Below, piece after piece: positions 6,901 to 8,405 of a DNA stretch of 8,405 nucleotides; position 1 is the first letter of the stretch, and each line of letters opens with the position of its first letter. The position numbers and the translations under genes are program-made. The notes beneath the pieces were generated by a model that saw nothing but the letters and a program-made list of their open reading frames with translations, did no database searches and had not been told where the DNA came from. Where the stretch lies: the NCBI GenBank assembly GCA_031268065.1, contig JAIRXX010000116.1, positions 1-8,405 on the forward strand, read 5' to 3'. This DNA is from Propionibacteriaceae bacterium (lineage in GTDB: Bacteria > Actinomycetota > Actinomycetes > Propionibacteriales > Propionibacteriaceae).

Positions 6901-7971
6901 ATGCGTAGATTCTTGGCAACACTGATAATCATCCCGCTGTTGGCCGGATGCTCCCCGGATGCGGGCGTCCCGTCGTCTGGGGCCAGCCCGACCGAAACCG
7001 GCCCATCCCAAGTGACGATAGGGATGAGCTATATCCCCAATATCCAATTTGCCCCGTTCTATCTGGCCGAGACCGACGGCCTTTTCGACCAGGCGACGGC
7101 CAAGGTCGAATTGCGCCACCACGGCGCCAGCGAAGGGCTTTTCACAGCGATAGCCTCCGGGCAGGAGCAATTCGTGATCGCCGGTGGAGACGAGGCGCTG
7201 CAGGCCCGTGAGCAGGGCGTGGATTTGGTCGCCGTGGGCAGTTACTACCGCCACTATCCGGTGCGGATCATCGCGCCGACGGCTAAGCAGATCACCACCC
7301 TTGCCGATTTGCGCGGGAAGCGGATCGGGGTTCCGGGCAGGTACGGCGAGTCATGGTTCGGCCTGCTGGTGGCATTGCGGTCGGCGGGGCTGACCGAGGA
7401 TGACGTCACCGTGATGGAAATCGGCTACACCGCAAACGCCGCGCTGGCCACCGACAAAGTAGACGCGGTGGTCGGCTTCTCCAACAACGACCTGGTGCAA
7501 TTCCAGCTGGCCCAAATGGACGTGACCGCTCTGGGGCTGGCCCCCGACGGCGCTCCGCCGCTGGTGGGCGCTTCCATCATCACCACTGCTGAATTTCTCG
7601 CCGCCAACCCGGAATTGGTAAAACAGGTGGTGACGGCGATCGGGCAGGGGATGGAAGCCGCATTGGCCGATCCCGCGCGGGCGGTGAAAGTCGCGGAGGC
7701 CTATATCCCCGGACTTGCCGAGGCGAATGCCAGCGCCGCCGCCAGGGCGACGTTGGACGCGACCCTGCTGGTGATGGCGAACGACGGCTGCGGCTACGAC
7801 CCGGACCCTTGCCCCCCCGAAGGCTGCCGGATCACCTGCGACGACCAGGTGCCGATATCGGTGCAGATCGACAGTCAGGCTTGGGCGCAGATGGCAGATT
7901 TCCTGCTCCAAGTCGGAGTGCTCAGCAAGCCTGCCGACGTGGCCCAGGCGACGGCAGACGTTTTCGGCTAA
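6901..7971 (+). CDS. ribY: Riboflavin-type ABC transporter substrate-binding lipoprotein (RibY-like)
   Basis: This 356-aa extracytoplasmic binding protein is of the NMT1/THI5-like family. ATG 6901 follows GAGGTGA, which overlaps the ribX stop (6888-6890), so the genes are translationally close; a GTG at 6892 lacks its own ribosome site. Residues 1-17 are a lipoprotein signal with lipobox LAGC, C17 becoming the lipidated anchor, followed by a Ser/Pro/Gly/Thr linker. Family features include GMSYIPNIQFAPFYLAETDG (41-60), GASEGLFTAIASGQ (75-88), LADLRGKRIGVPG (134-146) and DAVVGFSNND (188-197). It would capture riboflavin outside the membrane and deliver it to RibX under FMN riboswitch control. 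An unusual Cys cluster at C297, C304, C309 and C313 (C-x6-C-x4-C-x3-C) lies in the second half; two disulfides or a metal site are possible. Thiamine-precursor specificity is the alternative, less likely given the riboswitch. Confidence 0.88.
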   Translation: MRRFLATLIIIPLLAGCSPDAGVPSSGASPTETGPSQVTIGMSYIPNIQFAPFYLAETDGLFDQATAKVELRHHGASEGLFTAIASGQEQFVIAGGDEALQAREQGVDLVAVGSYYRHYPVRIIAPTAKQITTLADLRGKRIGVPGRYGESWFGLLVALRSAGLTEDDVTVMEIGYTANAALATDKVDAVVGFSNNDLVQFQLAQMDVTALGLAPDGAPPLVGASIITTAEFLAANPELVKQVVTAIGQGMEAALADPARAVKVAEAYIPGLAEANASAAARATLDATLLVMANDGCGYDPDPCPPEGCRITCDDQVPISVQIDSQAWAQMADFLLQVGVLSKPADVAQATADVFG

Positions 7972-8087
7972 GCCGGTTTGGCTCCGGCGCGGCGGCGGGT
8001 ATGCGCTGGCGGTGCGGATATGGCGAGTCGCTTCTGGCCGAATCCGAAGCGGAGGCTGTAGCCTGAGGCTGCGAGAAACGAGGGATT

Positions 8088-8405
8088 ATGAGCAAGCCGT
8101 TGCCACATGTGCCGAGTTGGGATGATTACTTCTTGGGGATAGCGCAAGCTGTCTCGGCCCGCGCCAAATGCTTGCGGCGCCGGGTTGGAGCGGTGGTGGT
8201 CCTCGACAAGCGGATCATCGCCACCGGTTACAACGGCGCCGCCCCAGGCCGTCCAGACTGCCTCGAAGGAGCGTGCCCGCGCGGCCAGCTCAGCTACGAG
8301 CAGGTTCCCGGCTATGGCGGCTACGACCGTCCCGGAACAGCTAGTTTCTGCATCGCCATCCACGCCGAGGTCAACGCGCTGCTCTTCGCCACCCGCGACA
8401 CCACG
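8088..8405 (+). CDS. dCMP deaminase-family protein, 5' part (cut by window end)
   Basis: The first 106 residues are present from ATG 8088 (GAGGG just upstream) and the frame runs off the window. It is a zinc-dependent cytidine/deoxycytidylate deaminase-fold protein. Visible features are the N-terminal WDDYFLGIAQAVSARAKC (11-28), RRVGAVVV (31-38), ATGYNGAAPG (45-54), a Cys pair in DCLEGACPRG (57-66) and the catalytic IHAEVNAL (91-98) with zinc ligand H92 and proton-shuttling E94. The PCxxC half of the zinc site should lie beyond the edge. Such enzymes convert dCMP to dUMP for thymidylate synthesis; the family also includes ComEB-type proteins. A gap of 116 bases after ribY suggests separate transcription, though readthrough is possible. 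The RibD deaminase of riboflavin synthesis is a distant relative, but the N-terminal motifs fit dCMP deaminases better. Confidence 0.88.
   Translation, partial: MSKPLPHVPSWDDYFLGIAQAVSARAKCLRRRVGAVVVLDKRIIATGYNGAAPGRPDCLEGACPRGQLSYEQVPGYGGYDRPGTASFCIAIHAEVNALLFATRDTT

Noticed and set aside
7972..7988. Possible terminator hairpin GCCGG/CCGGC right after ribY.
   Set aside because: It has only a 5-bp stem and no T-run; such short GC stems arise often by chance here.
8000..8066. 21-codon open frame between ribY and the deaminase gene.
   Set aside because: It is too short, with no clear Shine-Dalgarno and no recognisable features; likely chance.
8088..8405. Interpretation of the deaminase as RibD, completing a riboflavin operon.
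   Set aside because: The N-terminal WDDYF and ATGYNGAAPG motifs and the Cys-containing loop fit dCMP deaminases, and the gene is separated from ribY by 116 bases.

Overview
The window looks like chromosomal DNA of a high-GC Gram-positive bacterium (Actinomycetota). The evidence is G+C-rich coding sequence on both strands, strong purine-rich ribosome sites, a very large secreted carbohydrate-active enzyme with Lys-rich Ig-like tails, and a perfect LacI-family palindrome of the kind that controls cellulase genes in actinobacteria. No genus can be named from sequence alone.

Left part (1-5587, minus strand). A small two-helix membrane protein gene (5387-5587) is followed by a promoter (5192-5220), a 14-bp operator (5169-5182) and a giant GH74-family xyloglucanase/endoglucanase-like gene (167-5103). 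A strong hairpin (118-145) and a 24-codon fragment of a second copy of the small membrane protein gene (9-83) lie downstream. The enzyme gene is therefore bracketed by direct repeats. Its product is about 1645 aa once a frame break is allowed for: signal peptide, N-terminal Ig-like domain, seven Asp-box GH74 double propeller, linker beta domain, then five tandem Ig-like repeats. The frame break falls exactly in a C9 homopolymer (5028-5036) inside the signal peptide. As written, the secretion signal and the mature enzyme are in different frames. One extra C, or two fewer, would join them, so this is either a sequencing/assembly error, a fresh mutation, or an on/off slippage switch.

Right part (5588-8405, plus strand). 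About 320 bp without a gene leads to a -10 box, a canonical FMN riboswitch (5928-6044), and a two-gene operon for a riboflavin-type ABC importer: RibX-like permease and RibY-like lipoprotein. No ATPase gene is present in the window. The leader contains a plausible complete switch. Segment 6104-6111 can pair either with the aptamer core (5952-5959) or with 6117-6123, which includes part of the ribX Shine-Dalgarno. This suggests FMN-dependent translational repression. A partial dCMP deaminase-family gene (8088 to the window end) follows, probably as an independent gene.

The two halves have separate themes: regulated extracellular plant-polysaccharide degradation, and vitamin B2 uptake sensed by FMN. 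Nothing in the sequence links them functionally beyond proximity.
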